DNA of 64,000 nucleotides from Selaginella moellendorffii (lineage: Eukaryota; Streptophyta; Lycopodiopsida; Selaginellales; Selaginellaceae): contig NW_003314298.1 of the NCBI RefSeq assembly GCF_000143415.4, forward strand, positions 313,561 to 377,560, written 5' to 3'. This document shows positions 10,456-21,328 of the stretch, in pieces. The notes beneath the pieces were generated by a model, which saw only the letters and a list, made by a program, of their open reading frames with translations, had not been told where the DNA came from and ran no database searches. Position 1 is the stretch's first letter; every line of letters starts with the position of its first letter. The position numbers and the translations under genes are program-made.

Positions 10456-11796
10456 TCAGCTCAACAGGTTTCTGCGCTTTCCGATGAGCCTGTCTTCTGA
10501 TTCATCCGAGTTTGTCATCCCCATTGGACAGACACAGACTTCGTCCGCCTGAAATCGAAATACTTTCGATGCTTTTCTGACTGAATATTTTCTTTCTACT
10601 CACCTCCAGTCTCGTTCGCTTGCCATGCTTGGATGATTTCCTGTAAAGATTTTGAATCAGACAAGCAACTCGTGAGTAACTTCGAATTCTCTTACTTGTA
10701 GCTCCAGCTAAAGCAAAAGTGGGGAGAATCCGTTTGTCCATCTGAAAGCCTCTTGATGCTGTAGCAGATGAAAGCAGGCTTCTCGTTCAGTGATACTTCT
10801 CCCTTTGTCCACTTCACCGTTGTCATGTCTGAAATTCGGTCCCGGGGCCAGAAGGACAGAGAATCCACGTCAATCTTGAAGGAGCTATGATTGATGAGAC
10901 CAAACACTACGCGCCACGATGGTGCTCCTTGTTCTCGGCACATCCTTGCCGTCATGGTCATCTCAACATCCAGAAGTTCCTCAGCCTCGTCGCTTGAGTT
11001 TGTTGCGGGAATTGCTCCGCTCTCAAAGAGAAGTGGTACAGTTTCTTCTCGTTCCTCCGCTGCTGGTGATGGTTCAACCTTGACGAGATTTTTCTGCGGA
11101 GGATTTGCATCCAGAGTCACAGAACTTGCGTCCGATTCGGGCCTGGAAAAGGTGATGGGGTGCAGGCACTCTTTGATATCAGCCATCAAGAGGTCTCGAT
11201 CGAGGGACTGTAGATGCGCGTCATCCTTCCTAGAGATCCAAATCAGTCACAGAGAAAGCTCGAAGTTCACTTTGTTACCAGCTGCTGGCTATGTGCTGCA
11301 TCAAAACGTTGTCGAGATCGTTTTCCACCTTGATCAGATGTGCTTCATCTAGGAAGAAGGAAAAAAAAGCATATGAAAAACCATGGGAAGGTTTTTGCTT
11401 ACCACGACCAGAAGTTCTGAGAAGATTGCAAAGAGTCCTCCTCAGATCGATGAGCATCAACGCATCTGATTGTACGCACGATTCCTGGTCAGGAACGCTC
11501 TTGACGGCCTTGAGACCCCATATTACCCTGCCAAAATCTCTGCGATCGGTAAAATCTCCACCAGATCGAAGAGAAGGAAAGAGCAAACCTATCGCTGCAT
11601 CTTGGGAAAGGATTCCTGTATGGCGCCGACCAGATGAGCTCCTGGATGCTGGACAACAGCACGCGCCGATGGAGAAGTGAGAACGCAATGGCGAGAAGAC
11701 TTACAAGGAGAATTCTTGAGTGAGCGCTCCTTCCTTGGCGATGTTGATCCCCGGCGTAGCAAACACAGAGCTCGGGCTGTCTTCCTCGAGCGCCAT
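10456..11796 (-). CDS. Uncharacterised seven-exon protein
   Basis: I do not recognise this family. Seven exons join cleanly on the minus strand: 11705-11796, 11589-11648, 11403-11539, 11279-11348, 10696-11229, 10604-10640, 10456-10548, giving 340 residues. The N-terminus begins MALEEDSPSSVFATPGINIA. An early block (IQELIWSAPYRNPFPRCSDR, then VIWGLKAVKSV) and a C-terminal block (WRVVFGLINHSSFKIDVDSL, FWPRDRISDMTTVKW) look folded. The middle is acidic and low complexity. A basic KHGKRTRLE and a terminal GKRRNLLS could be nuclear signals. It lies between the ALDH pseudogene and intact ALDH. Consistent phases through all six introns argue for a real gene. Confidence 0.75.
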
Positions 11797-12282
11797 ATTA
11801 CCCTTTTAGGGCAACTTCCCGCCATTTTCCTGTTAAATGTCATATATTCAAATTGAATTGTATTAAAAATAATTTTTTAGTATTTAGCATTAACTACGAT
11901 AAAAACACAAAATCTTTAAATATAACAATTAATTTACTAATAAATAAGATTAAAATTTATTAATTCCATTATAAGTTTTTTGCTGTTCTCTCCATATTAA
12001 AATAGATAATTAATATTTTCTTTCAAAATAAAAACCAAACTTTAAGGTTGAGAGAAGTTTTTAGATATTACGGTAATTTATTTCATTAAAATTTTGAAAC
12101 TACATATTTTAGTCTGTTAAAGTTTATAAAATGAAAAAAAAAACTTATCCCATTTAAAAATTCATTTATATTGTTTTTAAGTATATTATTCCTTGATTAT
12201 ATTAAGAGTGTTATTTCTAAATTAAACTAACTACTCCGAATATTTCTTGTTCTAGTAATCGATATTTCGAACGACGAAAGCT
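11797..12282. other. AT-rich intergenic
   Basis: Strongly AT-rich sequence between the promoter of the uncharacterised gene and the 3' end of ALDH. No gene seen. Confidence 0.5.
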
Positions 12283-14491
12283 TCAGAGCCACGCGGGATT
12301 CCTGAGCGGCGTTACCACTGCCTTGACTTGCGTGTAGTTGTGCAGCACGTACTCGCCCTTCTCTCGTCCTTGCCCGCTCATCTTATAGCCGCCAAAGGGA
12401 ATCGCCGCATCAAACACGTCGTAGCAATTGATCCACACGGATCCCACTCGCAGTGCACGGCTGAACGTGTTGGCCGTGTCGATGTCCTTTGTGAACACTC
12501 CCGCGGCTAAGCCATACGTCGTGTTGTTCGCTCTCTCGATGGCTTCTTGCACGGTCCTGAAGCGCCCGATTTTTAGTTCGTGAAGCTACACTACTTCCTA
12601 CGTTCATACCTGAACTTTGTCACGGCCTGGACGGGGCCAAAGATCTCGTCTCTCGATATCGCCATGTCGTCCTGATGATCATGAATGAGAGAGCGTCTAG
12701 CCAAGGACAGAAAATAAGCAGAGGCTCACCTTCACATCACTGAAGATTGTTGGCTGGATGTAGTATCCTTTGTTTCCGATACGAGTGCCGCCAGTGACCA
12801 GATTTGCTCCCTCATGTCTTCCTACGTCAATGTAGCTCAGGATCTTCTCAAACTGAGCTTTGTCAACCTGATAAAGAAGATACAAGCGAAAGTTAGAACT
12901 CACTATCGAAACCAAACAGACCTGAGGCCCTTGCTCCACCCCGCTCTTGAACGGATCGCCAACAACGCGCTTCAATGCACGAGCTTTCGCCTTCTCAATG
13001 TACTCGTCATAAATGCTCTCGTGAACGAACGTTCTTGATCCCGCACAGCAGCATTGTCCCTGAGTTGAAACTTGGAGCTAAAGCCTGTTTCGTATCAACC
13101 AGAGGACACTTACCTGGTTGAAGAACAAAGCAAAGTGAGAGAGCTCCACAGCTTGGTCAATATCCGCATCCGGCATGATGATGAAAGGAGACTTTCCGCC
13201 CAATTCCAAAGTAACTGGCTTCAAGTTGCTTCTAGCGGCTGCTTGCATTACGAGCTTGCCGGTCTCAGTAGAACCAGTGAAAGCAACCTTCACGCAAGAA
13301 AAACAGATTACTACGTACCCTTCAAGCTTAACCAGCTCTCACCTTGTCTATGTCCATGTGGCTCGAGATTGCGGCACCTGCAGTTTCCCCAAAGCCCGAA
13401 ACGACGTTAAGAACTCCCGGTGGTAAGCCAGCCTTTCAAGGAACAGCCATTGATATGAAGAAACAAAAAGAAGAAAATCTCCAAGAGCTCATGACGAGTA
13501 CCTCGACTGCAAGTTTTGCTGCGAGACAGGCCGAGAGCGGTGTCTGTTCGGCGGTCTTGAGGACGATGGTATTACCACAGGCGAGAGCAGGAGCCACTTT
13601 CCAGGCAAACATCACCATGGGAAAGTTCCACGGAATGATCTGGCCGACTACACCAATTGGCTCGTGAAATGTAAGCACCTGATGTGGTCCGTCAGCCGGC
13701 AGTGTTTTACCATGGATTTTATCCGCCCATCCTGTCAAGATCGAGAGTTTTAACCACCAAGCATTCATCGGGAAAAGCTTTCTCTACCTGCATAGTAGCG
13801 AAAGAGCCTCGTCACAAAGTGAGGAATCTCAACTCCTTGCGACTGCGAGTAAAGCTTTCCACTGTCCAAAGAATCCAGCGTTGCCAGCTCATCGTTGTGC
13901 TTCTCAAGGAGGTCGGCATACTTCAGCAAGATCTTCGATCTTTCCTACGATACGATGTCATGGTAAGAGAAAAAATGCTCAAAGCCAACCATGAACCGCC
14001 ATCTCTACAAACAGGGGAACGAGGAACTTACATAAGCCGTCATTCTTGGCCAGGGACCGTGATCAAAAGCCTTGCGAGCGGCTTTCACAGCCCGATTGAT
14101 ATCTTCCACGTCCGCCTTGGCAACATCGGCAAGGACTTCCTCGGTTCGAGGATCCACAGTCGGGAATGTCTCGCCTGGACAAGCTCCGATTGAGTCTCTT
14201 TGCAGAAAAAAAAAAAAACAGAGAGGAAGACTTACCAGAGGCAGCGTCCACAAACTCCCCATCGATAAAGAGTTTAGAATGCTGGACTTCGTACGATGGC
14301 TTCACGGGTGCTTCCGCCGCAGCTACGGCAAAGCTCCGGATCGCGCCTCCTCGACCTAAATTCACATGCACAAAAGCTCAGGTTCCTCGATCTAGCAGCG
14401 ATTCACAATGGTTACCTGATCTCGACGAGAGACGGCCGAGCGGGATGGATCCAAGGCGAGTGAAGCTGGAGACGATAGCGCGAGACGCCAT
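12283..14491 (-). CDS. Mitochondrial aldehyde dehydrogenase, ALDH2 family
   Basis: Oxidises aldehydes (acetaldehyde type) to acids with NAD+. Eleven exons on the minus strand: 14416-14491, 14236-14355, 14032-14174, 13788-13944, 13502-13731, 13343-13432, 13114-13287, 12922-13059, 12730-12867, 12610-12671, 12283-12556. They encode 533 residues with all phases matching. Residues 1-40 are Arg/Ser-rich with no acidic residue ([20 protein letters not shown]), a typical mitochondrial transit peptide. Further motifs are [19 protein letters not shown], the NAD-site FTGSTETGK, general-base Glu300 in [10 protein letters not shown] and catalytic Cys334 in GQCCCAGSR. The 34-residue spacing equals E268-C302 of ALDH2. 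An alternative ATG lies 15 codons upstream at 14536. Intron 8 has the weak donor GTCTGT. Confidence 0.96.
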
Positions 14492-14863
14492 AGCTGCCGC
14501 GGATGGGCTGCTAATAATCCCTAGTGCTAGCTCCATAGCTGCTGGATGGGATAAACATACTTCATACGGGTCCAAAAATGCGGCCTTTATTATGGGCCGT
14601 TGGATGGCCTCGCCGTTCACGAGGCTGGACCACAGTTAGAATAAGAACGCACCGTGATTTTCGGATCAAAAGATCATTCGCAATTATAAATAGCTCACGA
14701 GATCGACGTGCTAAACTATTAGATACTAGAGCCCTCGAAACCATAGCAAGAAAGCTTAGTTGCATGTACTCCAAAAGGGCAGCTCCATGGTACTTTGAGA
14801 ATCTACGTGGATAGGTAACGCCGTGTATATAAGGGCAATGTTGGGGAAGGGTAAACCCTGGCA
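14492..14863. promoter_or_regulatory. Bidirectional promoter, ALDH / tyrosine phosphatase
   Basis: 372 bp between two divergent start codons. A TATA box (TATATAA, 14826-14832) points toward the phosphatase. A run of ATG-containing sequence at 14838 opens a short upstream frame ending at the TGA overlapping the phosphatase start region. Confidence 0.55.
14826..14832 (+). promoter_or_regulatory. TATA box of the tyrosine phosphatase gene
   Basis: TATATAA lies 32 bp before the start codon at 14864. If used at the normal distance, transcription would begin only a few bases before the ATG, so either the leader is very short or the box is not the one used. Confidence 0.5.
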
Positions 14864-15926
14864 ATGGAGCTGAGGTTGAGGCCTGAGCAGCGGGAATGGT
14901 GTCGCCAAGCGTGCGTCCCTCTCAAGAACAAGGCATACCAGCAAGCCAAGAATGAATACCGTAAGTCTTTGGATTATAATGAGAACTCTTATCGATCGTT
15001 CTTCCTTTCCAGAGGAGCTCGTCACCGCCCATGCTAATGAAATGCTCCATGCTTCCACGAGTGATCACCCATATTGCCGCAGCGGCACCAGGGTGGTGCT
15101 GCAAGGCAGCTCCGAGTTTGTCAACGCGAATTTCATCACTCCGAATGCCATCTGCGGGGGAGAACCAGATTCACCACTCCATTTCTGGGAGATGGTCGTG
15201 CAGTGCAAATGCCGAGCAGTCGTCAAGCTCACACAGGCACGTTCCAGTTTCATAGTGTATAGTTTCAACTGAGAACTTTGCGCAGGACATGGGTAGCGAA
15301 TACTTCCCACTGAGAACAGGAGAATCGCAGGTGTATGGTAGAATCACAGTAACGAACCGGAGCTCCTCGCGCAGCAGCAACGAAGTCACGAAACGAATTC
15401 TCGGAGTGGAATGCCAAGGCTATCAGCCTTTCACGCTTGAGCACTTCCAATACTCGTGGTCAGACTTTGGCGTCCCCAAAAGGATAGAACCGATTCAAGA
15501 GATGTTTGCTGCGCTCTACAGGCTCCCTTCAGACTGTTCCTACTTTGTCCATTGCAGGTTGGACTTCTTCCTTCCTTTTGCCTTTTTCCTTTTTCTTACA
15601 AGAGTGACTTTTTGACAGGGCTGGGATTGGCCGTGCTGGAACCTTTATCACAATCGATCACGTACTGAGATGCATTCTTGGTGGAAACCTTAGCGTGGTG
15701 AATATTTCCGAGACTGTGGCTCGTCTAAGAGAACAGCGGCGTGGATTGGTCGAGACACATGTAAGTTTGACTTTGCTTTAGCAGCTCTTGTTTGAATTTC
15801 ATGCTGGTGCAGGACCAGTACTGGTTTTGTTTCAAAGCAGTCATCAAGGAACTCGAATTATTGATGTTCTCGGCGCAGCCCAAAAATCAAGAGTTTCATG
15901 CCAGCGCCAGGAAACTCGAAGTTTAG
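14864..15926 (+). CDS. Plant tyrosine-specific protein phosphatase (PTP1-like)
   Basis: Dephosphorylates phosphotyrosine proteins; plant members act on MAP kinases (family knowledge). Exons 14864-14960, 15013-15236, 15286-15557, 15619-15760 and 15813-15926 give 282 residues. The P-loop is HCRAGIGRAG, with nucleophile Cys197 and Arg203, so the C-X5-R signature is intact. The acid loop reads WSDFGVP, with Asp167 kept but the usual Pro of WPD replaced by Ser. A Q-loop-like DQYWFCFKAV follows. VNANFI corresponds to the YINA core, while the pTyr-recognition KNRY element is not recognisable. Intron 2 (15237-15285) appears to use a GC donor, which brings VVKLTQ directly to DMGSEYFP as the fold requires. 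Divergent from ALDH. Confidence 0.88.
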
Positions 15927-16141
15927 CTATGAGAAAATCGTGTCCGGTCGGAGGCCAAAGAGTTTTCGGATAACTTCGCGTTCTCGAGCATCTAGCTTTG
16001 TCTCCAGAAGACGATCCAATTCTTCTTGAGAATCATACAAAATGAGAACTTTTGTTAAGAACAGCTTGAAAGTAAGTTAAGCTTGCATCCCTTTCGACCA
16101 TGATCCGCTAGCTAAATAAAGAGAGAGAAAGCAAAGTTGCA

Positions 16142-17284
16142 TCAGACCCATGCTTCAACCATGCTCCTGGTTTGGATTTTAAGCTCGCCGTCTCCAAACG
16201 CAGCACTTGGATCCCACCTCCAACTCTTAGAGCTTAATTCATAGCTCATCAGCAGCTTAGATACCCACACTGTATTAACCCCGTCGGTGCAGCATAGAAA
16301 CCAGCCATCGCGATCGGCACGCTGTTGCTCCTGCATAGATAGCATCTCACTCTCGAGCACCAAGTCAACCTCCAGCGTCTCACTATCCTGCACCACAGAT
16401 CTGTGCCTGATCCCGCACACTTGCGTCCCCGCCCCGGTCACAATCAGCAGCTGCCCTCCGCAGTGCACTGGCTTGGCTGTCTGCGAAGAAGCGGCGCCGC
16501 CATTAAGCCACCAGTACGACCACGAGTCCTCTCGCACGCGGTAGCTGCTCCGACACCCAGTCGAACGAATACGACACGTCCCCGCCACCTTTCTCCCACG
16601 CAAAATATCGATCTACGCAGAGTTGAGGGACGCAGCTGCTTCTCGCGGCCCACGAGTCGGTTGTGGAATCATAGATCCAGGCGGTGAGCCACCTGACCAA
16701 GACAAGCTTGAAGCAGCCAGAGTGCAAGGAAAACCAAGCTTGAAAGCTTGGTTTTGAAATCCTTTACGCAGGTTTCGATGAGAGTATGGACTTGGGTGTA
16801 GCGACCCGACAGTGGATTGGCAACCAGGTAGCGTGAGCTGCAGCAGCCATACGAGAAGCAGAACAAGATCGGTCCAGGATGTGGAGCAGCACAATACTCG
16901 AGGTTGTAGTCTTGCGGGCAGTAGCCATGGAGCGGGAGCAGCGAGAACTTGGTGCTCATGGGAGGCCCGTGCGCGATCGCCAGCCGGGGCTTTCGGAGCT
17001 GATTAGAGGAGTCGCAGAGACAAAATGCCAGAGTGGTGGTGGTCGCGGTGCCTAGCGAGAAGCTCCGGGCTGCTCAGCCTGGCATTCCAGGCCCTCGACA
17101 CCATCCTGGCGTTCATGAGCGAGGGCGCGGGCAGCCGGAGAAGAATGTCGTCCTCGAGGAAGGCCGGGAGGAGGCCATGAAACAGTAATGCCAGATGGAG
17201 CTCCTCTTCCTCATGGTGGTGATCTCGGCTGTCATCTCCATGGGGTGCTTGCAAGGAGGCAGCTCCTCCAGTGTTTGATCCCAT
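16142..17284 (-). pseudogene. F-box protein gene broken by frameshifts
   Basis: The N-terminal frame (from the ATG at 17282-17284) holds an F-box: LPAFLEDDILLRLPAPSLMN followed by ARMVSRAWNARL. Homologous-looking sequence then continues in three successive frames on the same strand: NQLRKPRLAIAHGPPMSTKF and YLVANPLSGRYTQVHTL (about 16669-17000), AWIYDSTTDSWAARSS (about 16503-16690), and LLIVTGAGTQVCGIRHRS to KIQTRSMVEAWV (16142-16590). At least three small indels break it. Intact relatives would be SCF ubiquitin-ligase substrate adaptors with a kelch-like or F-box-associated C-terminus. Sequencing error is possible but unlikely for three separate shifts. Confidence 0.75.
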
Positions 17285-18640
17285 ACCTGTTGCTCGCCCG
17301 GCACATCAAATGACCACACGCGCGCCTGCTCAAAGCTGCTGCCGCCCCGCTTCTTGGCCTCCTCCTCCTTCCCAATTCCTCGGCCCTGGCACAAAATCGG
17401 ATAGCCGATCGCATTGACTTGACCTGTTTGTAATGGCTTGGTCTCCTCGCTTATCTTGAGCTCCTCGCCCGTAAGCTCGCCGCTTCTATGGATCACTCTG
17501 GAATGCAGCAGCACAAACTTGCCATTGGCCAGCTCCACAACTGCGTTGTGCCATGGCGTTGGAGTGTGGAAGTTCTTCTCCTCGGATGACCGCTGCGCCG
17601 CCACCAGGGGTGGATCAAATTGACACCTTTGTTGGGATGCCTGAAAAAACAGATTTTTTTTTCTTGCTGTAAGGCCTAGGTGATCGTCTCTTTTCGTCAA
17701 CTTACGGGTGGATTGAGATACGTAGTTGGAGGGGAACCACTCTACCATTGCCGAGTATGCGCGGTTCCTCTGGATCATCAAAAAGCCAACTTTGCTGCAT
17801 AGCTTCTTCTTTGCAGACTTCGTTGGCAGCGCCTTGCAAGGCTCGTGGTCGTACAAATCCTCCAACATAAATCTGGAGAAGCCACGATAGAGATTCCGTG
17901 TCTCTAGATCCTCTTTGATGTGTCTTGTGATAGACGACTCATCGCTTCCAAACAAGCACATGAGAGCTCTCCGGGCAGTCTCCGCATTCGAAGTTAGCAA
18001 CGTTTTGACTGGATGCTCCAAAGTTGTGTTTGAAGATTGACAACTTTTCAACCATGTCGAAAAGTCATCCAGTCGATAGAAACTGATCAAGCCTGGATAC
18101 AAATTGTGTGCCGTCTCTCGGAACATCTCTCCATAGGTGTCAACGGTTGCATCAGAGCCAACTACGTCAAATAGCTGACAACTCTAAGAACCAAGTTGTA
18201 CGAGGAATTGCATTTGAGAAAATCTTACCCAGGTCAGAGAAGCCATGACTGTCGGAAACTATGTTGTAGTGCACGCCGGAGGACACACAGCCTCAACATG
18301 CTCCGCAATGATCTTCATGGAATGTATGGCTAGTTCTTCCGCTTTGTCCGGGAACTTTCCTAGAGTTTTGTCCAGGTTGCACGACTTGACAGAGAAAGCT
18401 GCCAGGATGAACTCGAGAGAAATGTCACAGGAGATGTGGTACTCGACTTGATCTGAAAACTATGAACCACTGGTCGTGTTTTGGAAAGTAGATGTAGTTT
18501 CGTTTGATGATTCCAACAACTTTGTTAGATCCTCCACCTCTTGACGAGTGTACCTCATGAAAGGTTCCACAAGACAATCTCTTGTCTTTATGCTCTTGTC
18601 CAAGATAATTTATTTCGCCTCCCAAGCTGCTAGGACTCTG
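17285..18640 (-). pseudogene. Unrecognised gene remnant with in-frame stops
   Basis: I do not recognise the family. A long frame (from about 18126 downward) includes MFRETAHNLYPGLISFYRLD, RGFSRFMLEDLYDHEPC and HNAVVELANGKFVLLHSRV. Upstream, one frame reads like protein (VEPFMRYTRQEVEDLTKLLE, then DISLEFILAAFSVKSCNLDK and ELAIHSMKIIAEHVEAV) but is cut by TAA and two TAG codons. A one-base shift is needed to continue into VHYNIVSDSHGFSDL. An intron-like GTAAG...CAG stretch in the middle does not restore the frame. It ends against the F-box pseudogene. Some breaks could be unrecognised introns. Confidence 0.5.
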
Positions 18641-19309
18641 AAATACCATCCATTTTTGATAAATTTCTTGTAAATGGAGGAGTTTAATTCCGTCCCTTAG
18701 TTTAGTGGTCTAAAACTCAACACAAAAAGCTAGGTTTTGTTCCATGGTTATTATATGATAATTTACCATATAGTATATAATGCTGAGAGTTTATTATAGT
18801 GTATAATACGGTCAAGTAAAATTTAATTTGGAATTTTCACTATACTTTACAAGTTAAAATATATATTATAATTTTTTGTTTGGAATTACCTCAAATTTCC
18901 CCTTTTCTTCCCTCCCTTGGGAGTGTTCTTTTTTCTTCAGCTTGATAAAAGAAGAAAAAAAAGAAAAAGATGAATCATAAAGACATTCATTCTTTGTTGT
19001 TATGATTAGAATACTTTATATCAACTTAGCAAAAATATGAGAACTATTAATTAAATTACACATTGATCACTAAACAAAATAACAATTATATTTATAAATT
19101 ACCAATAGATAAATAAACATATAAATTTTATTCTAAGTATATTCCTAACTATTCAAAGAATGGAGCAAGGCTCTCACTTTGCTCCTCGGCAACTCTTTGC
19201 TTGCTGGTATAATTCCACACCGGATTCATGTTCCTCTATTGTGGATTTTTGGATGGTGCCCCTATCCCGGCAACAGTCGGCACTTACTGTGTCTCGCCTT
19301 TTGGAAGTC
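18641..19309. other. AT-rich intergenic
   Basis: AT-rich non-coding sequence with poly-A/T runs. The first part of the following duplicated block cannot be aligned by eye. No gene seen. Confidence 0.4.
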
Positions 19310-19690
19310 TGAGCGACCACATTCCATCGCGCTTCACGGTTCCCCCAACTTCAAGCGGCCGAAACCATTCTTCTCTTTGAATCGCCTCAAAAATCCGAGG
19401 TAATCCAAACGAACATGAAACATAGAAGAGAATGATCAATCAATTTACCTTCAGTGCGACATCACACTCGTTTTGGCGTTCCAATTCCTTGAAAACTTCC
19501 AAAAGAACTTGCTTGAGCAATCGACCACCTGCTTAGCCTACCTGCGCTGGCACCCTCCTTGCTCAGAGGGCTCGTCACTGTCTCTCGCACAAGTGACTTC
19601 CTGCATCCCGAGCAATCAGCATATCCCTCCTTCTATCGTCCATCGCCCCGCAGCGCCACAGGCGACGAGGGCAATCGAACGCAGCTAGAA
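19310..19690 (-). pseudogene. Degraded copy of the THA8-like PPR gene
   Basis: Aligns by eye with 21555-22100: the sequence around the intron (AACCATTCTTCTCT, then GAATCGCCTC), the acceptor and donor region, and the exon-1 stretch TTGAGCAATCG. Many substitutions and deletions remove the reading frame. Lies on the same strand as the intact gene. Confidence 0.75.
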
Positions 19691-19830
19691 CCATAAACCA
19701 ATGATTAAAAGTTGACTCTACAAACCATCGAGTCCAAGGGAAAGAATGGCAGTAGAGAGCATGCAAGAAGCACCAAAATCTTCATCCAAAATCACGATTC
19801 CTGAGCTCAACCCACTTTTATTTTGGATCT
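19310..19830. repeat. Local segmental duplication of the PPR / aldolase 3' region
   Basis: Besides the PPR remnant, 19750-19830 matches 22300-22380 (AGAGAGCATGCAAGAAGCAC), which is the 3' untranslated region of the aldolase gene. The duplicated unit thus spanned the PPR gene and the end of its neighbour. Confidence 0.75.
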
Positions 19831-20411
19831 ATGCATCTTGTAATGGTGCAGGCAATTCGAACAGGCATTTCCAGAGCAAATGTGTGTAACCAAGCTCAGG
19901 GTGAAGGCAGGTGAGGTCGTTTTTCTTTTTCCCCCCCTCTAGTTCCCACATTGGCAATGCATGCACTTGGATATAGCTGGAGAGTCAGTTGGAGGTGTAT
20001 AAGTATCCAGAGAGGAGGAGGAAGATGTCTTCACACTCAAGACGCCTCTGATATTTGGAGCACGATTGATGAAATGTGAGTGATGGTAGGGCCTTTTAAA
20101 GACTTCTCTCGCTTCTCTCAAATGCGGGCTCTCGGCAAATGCCCTTAGCATTGCGGTCCAAACAACGTTTCGTTTGAGCTTGCATTCTTACGCAAATCTT
20201 TTTATCTTTCCACGTAAAATCAGGGATCAGCTTTCTTAAATTTCCAGTGTTTTGAGAGATCGGTTGTGCGCCACAACCAATGGTGGCGCTGGTTGGGCGA
20301 GAGTGAGCCCCGCCGCTGCCCCGGCAAGGTGTAATTGTGATCAGAATAAACTTTTCCTTAAAAGGGAGCGAGAGTATTTATTTACTCTCCACTTAAGAAT
20401 CTTAGGGTATT
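19831..20411. other. Intergenic upstream of the PB1 gene
   Basis: No gene recognised. A CTTTTTCCCCCCC tract lies near 19927. Confidence 0.4.
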
Positions 20412-20885
20412 ATGAAAGGCTCGGGCGCTGGCTGCCAAGCTCCGCACACATGCTCGCTGGAGAAGCTTTGCAAATCAGGATTTATCAGCGTGAAGGCTAG
20501 GATGGGAGAAAAGATTGTCCGCTTCAGCGTGCATCACAGCAGTCTCAACTATGGTCTCCTCAGGACGGAGGTGAGCAGCAGGCTCCGCATGGCCAACTTC
20601 ACCATCAGCTACTGCGACGAGGATCAGGACTGGGTGAGTCTGACTAGAGACTCCGAATTGTGGGACTGCCTCTGTGTGGCAGATAAGAACTCCACTTGTG
20701 TTAAGTTGCGGATCGAGAATCCACTTGTGCCGCCTGATGTAATACATGCAGCGCAACTCTTTGGGACTGGGGTCCTGCTCTGCGGCGGGCTTGCAGCAGC
20801 GGTGTGCTGCATATTTGAGCACCCCATAACTGCTCTTCCTCTGTGTTGTTTGGGGGCGATTCTGTTAGGCTTTACTGAACCATAG
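20412..20885 (+). CDS. Small PB1-domain protein with a hydrophobic C-terminus
   Basis: A 157-residue intronless frame. Residues about 27-101 form a PB1 domain: a leading basic strand (KARMGEKIVRFSV) with the lysine used by type II PB1 domains, then an acidic OPCA-like motif (YCDEDQDWVSLTRDSELWDC) used by type I, then CVKLRIE. PB1 domains polymerise or pair with other PB1 proteins. The pattern resembles the PB1 of plant NIN-like (RWP-RK) factors, but no DNA-binding domain is present. Residues about 111-134 and 138-154 are hydrophobic, consistent with membrane anchoring. The start could be the ATG at 20412 or the internal Met31. Sequence after 20940 could hold a further hydrophobic exon, so the C-terminus is less certain. 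Confidence 0.65.
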   Translation: MKGSGAGCQAPHTCSLEKLCKSGFISVKARMGEKIVRFSVHHSSLNYGLLRTEVSSRLRMANFTISYCDEDQDWVSLTRDSELWDCLCVADKNSTCVKLRIENPLVPPDVIHAAQLFGTGVLLCGGLAAAVCCIFEHPITALPLCCLGAILLGFTEP

Positions 20886-21052
20886 GTTTTTGGATTCTTA
20901 TCGTTCTCTTTATTAAATTTAATGGATATATTTATCTTTTACATGGCGACCACAACACCTTCAGTATCTTGCTGCTTCCAGCAGCTCCAATTGGTTTGCT
21001 CGGCCTTCTTGTCATATTCCAGGTCCGTGCTAGTTCTTTCTCTTAGCATTGC

Positions 21053-21090
<38 letters not shown>

Positions 21091-21328
21091 AGTGTGAGAG
21101 ACTGTTTTTCTTTTTTCTCCTTTTTTTTTTGAGTTTGGTAATTCACCTGTAAAGAGGCTGAGGAGTTGGTCATTGCTGATGGTACCTGGGAAAGATCACC
21201 ACCTTTTGTGAGCATGTGCTCTAGATTGGAGCAATTAGAAAAGTTGCATATAGTTGGCATCTGGCTGGATAAGAGCTCCTCTCAAACCATCAGTAGTAGT
21301 ATTCATAAATTTTTTTAAGACAAGCAAT
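20886..21328. other. Intergenic with TG microsatellite
   Basis: 3' flank of the PB1 gene, possibly with an unspliced extra exon near 20944-21022, then a TG repeat. Nothing else recognised. Confidence 0.35.
21057..21088. repeat. (TG)n microsatellite
   Basis: About sixteen TG units. Confidence 0.95.

Noticed and set aside
17113-17284. Extension of the unknown minus-strand frame over the F-box start
   Set aside because: A GTATGG donor-like site and the clear F-box reading in another frame show that this extension is not coding.
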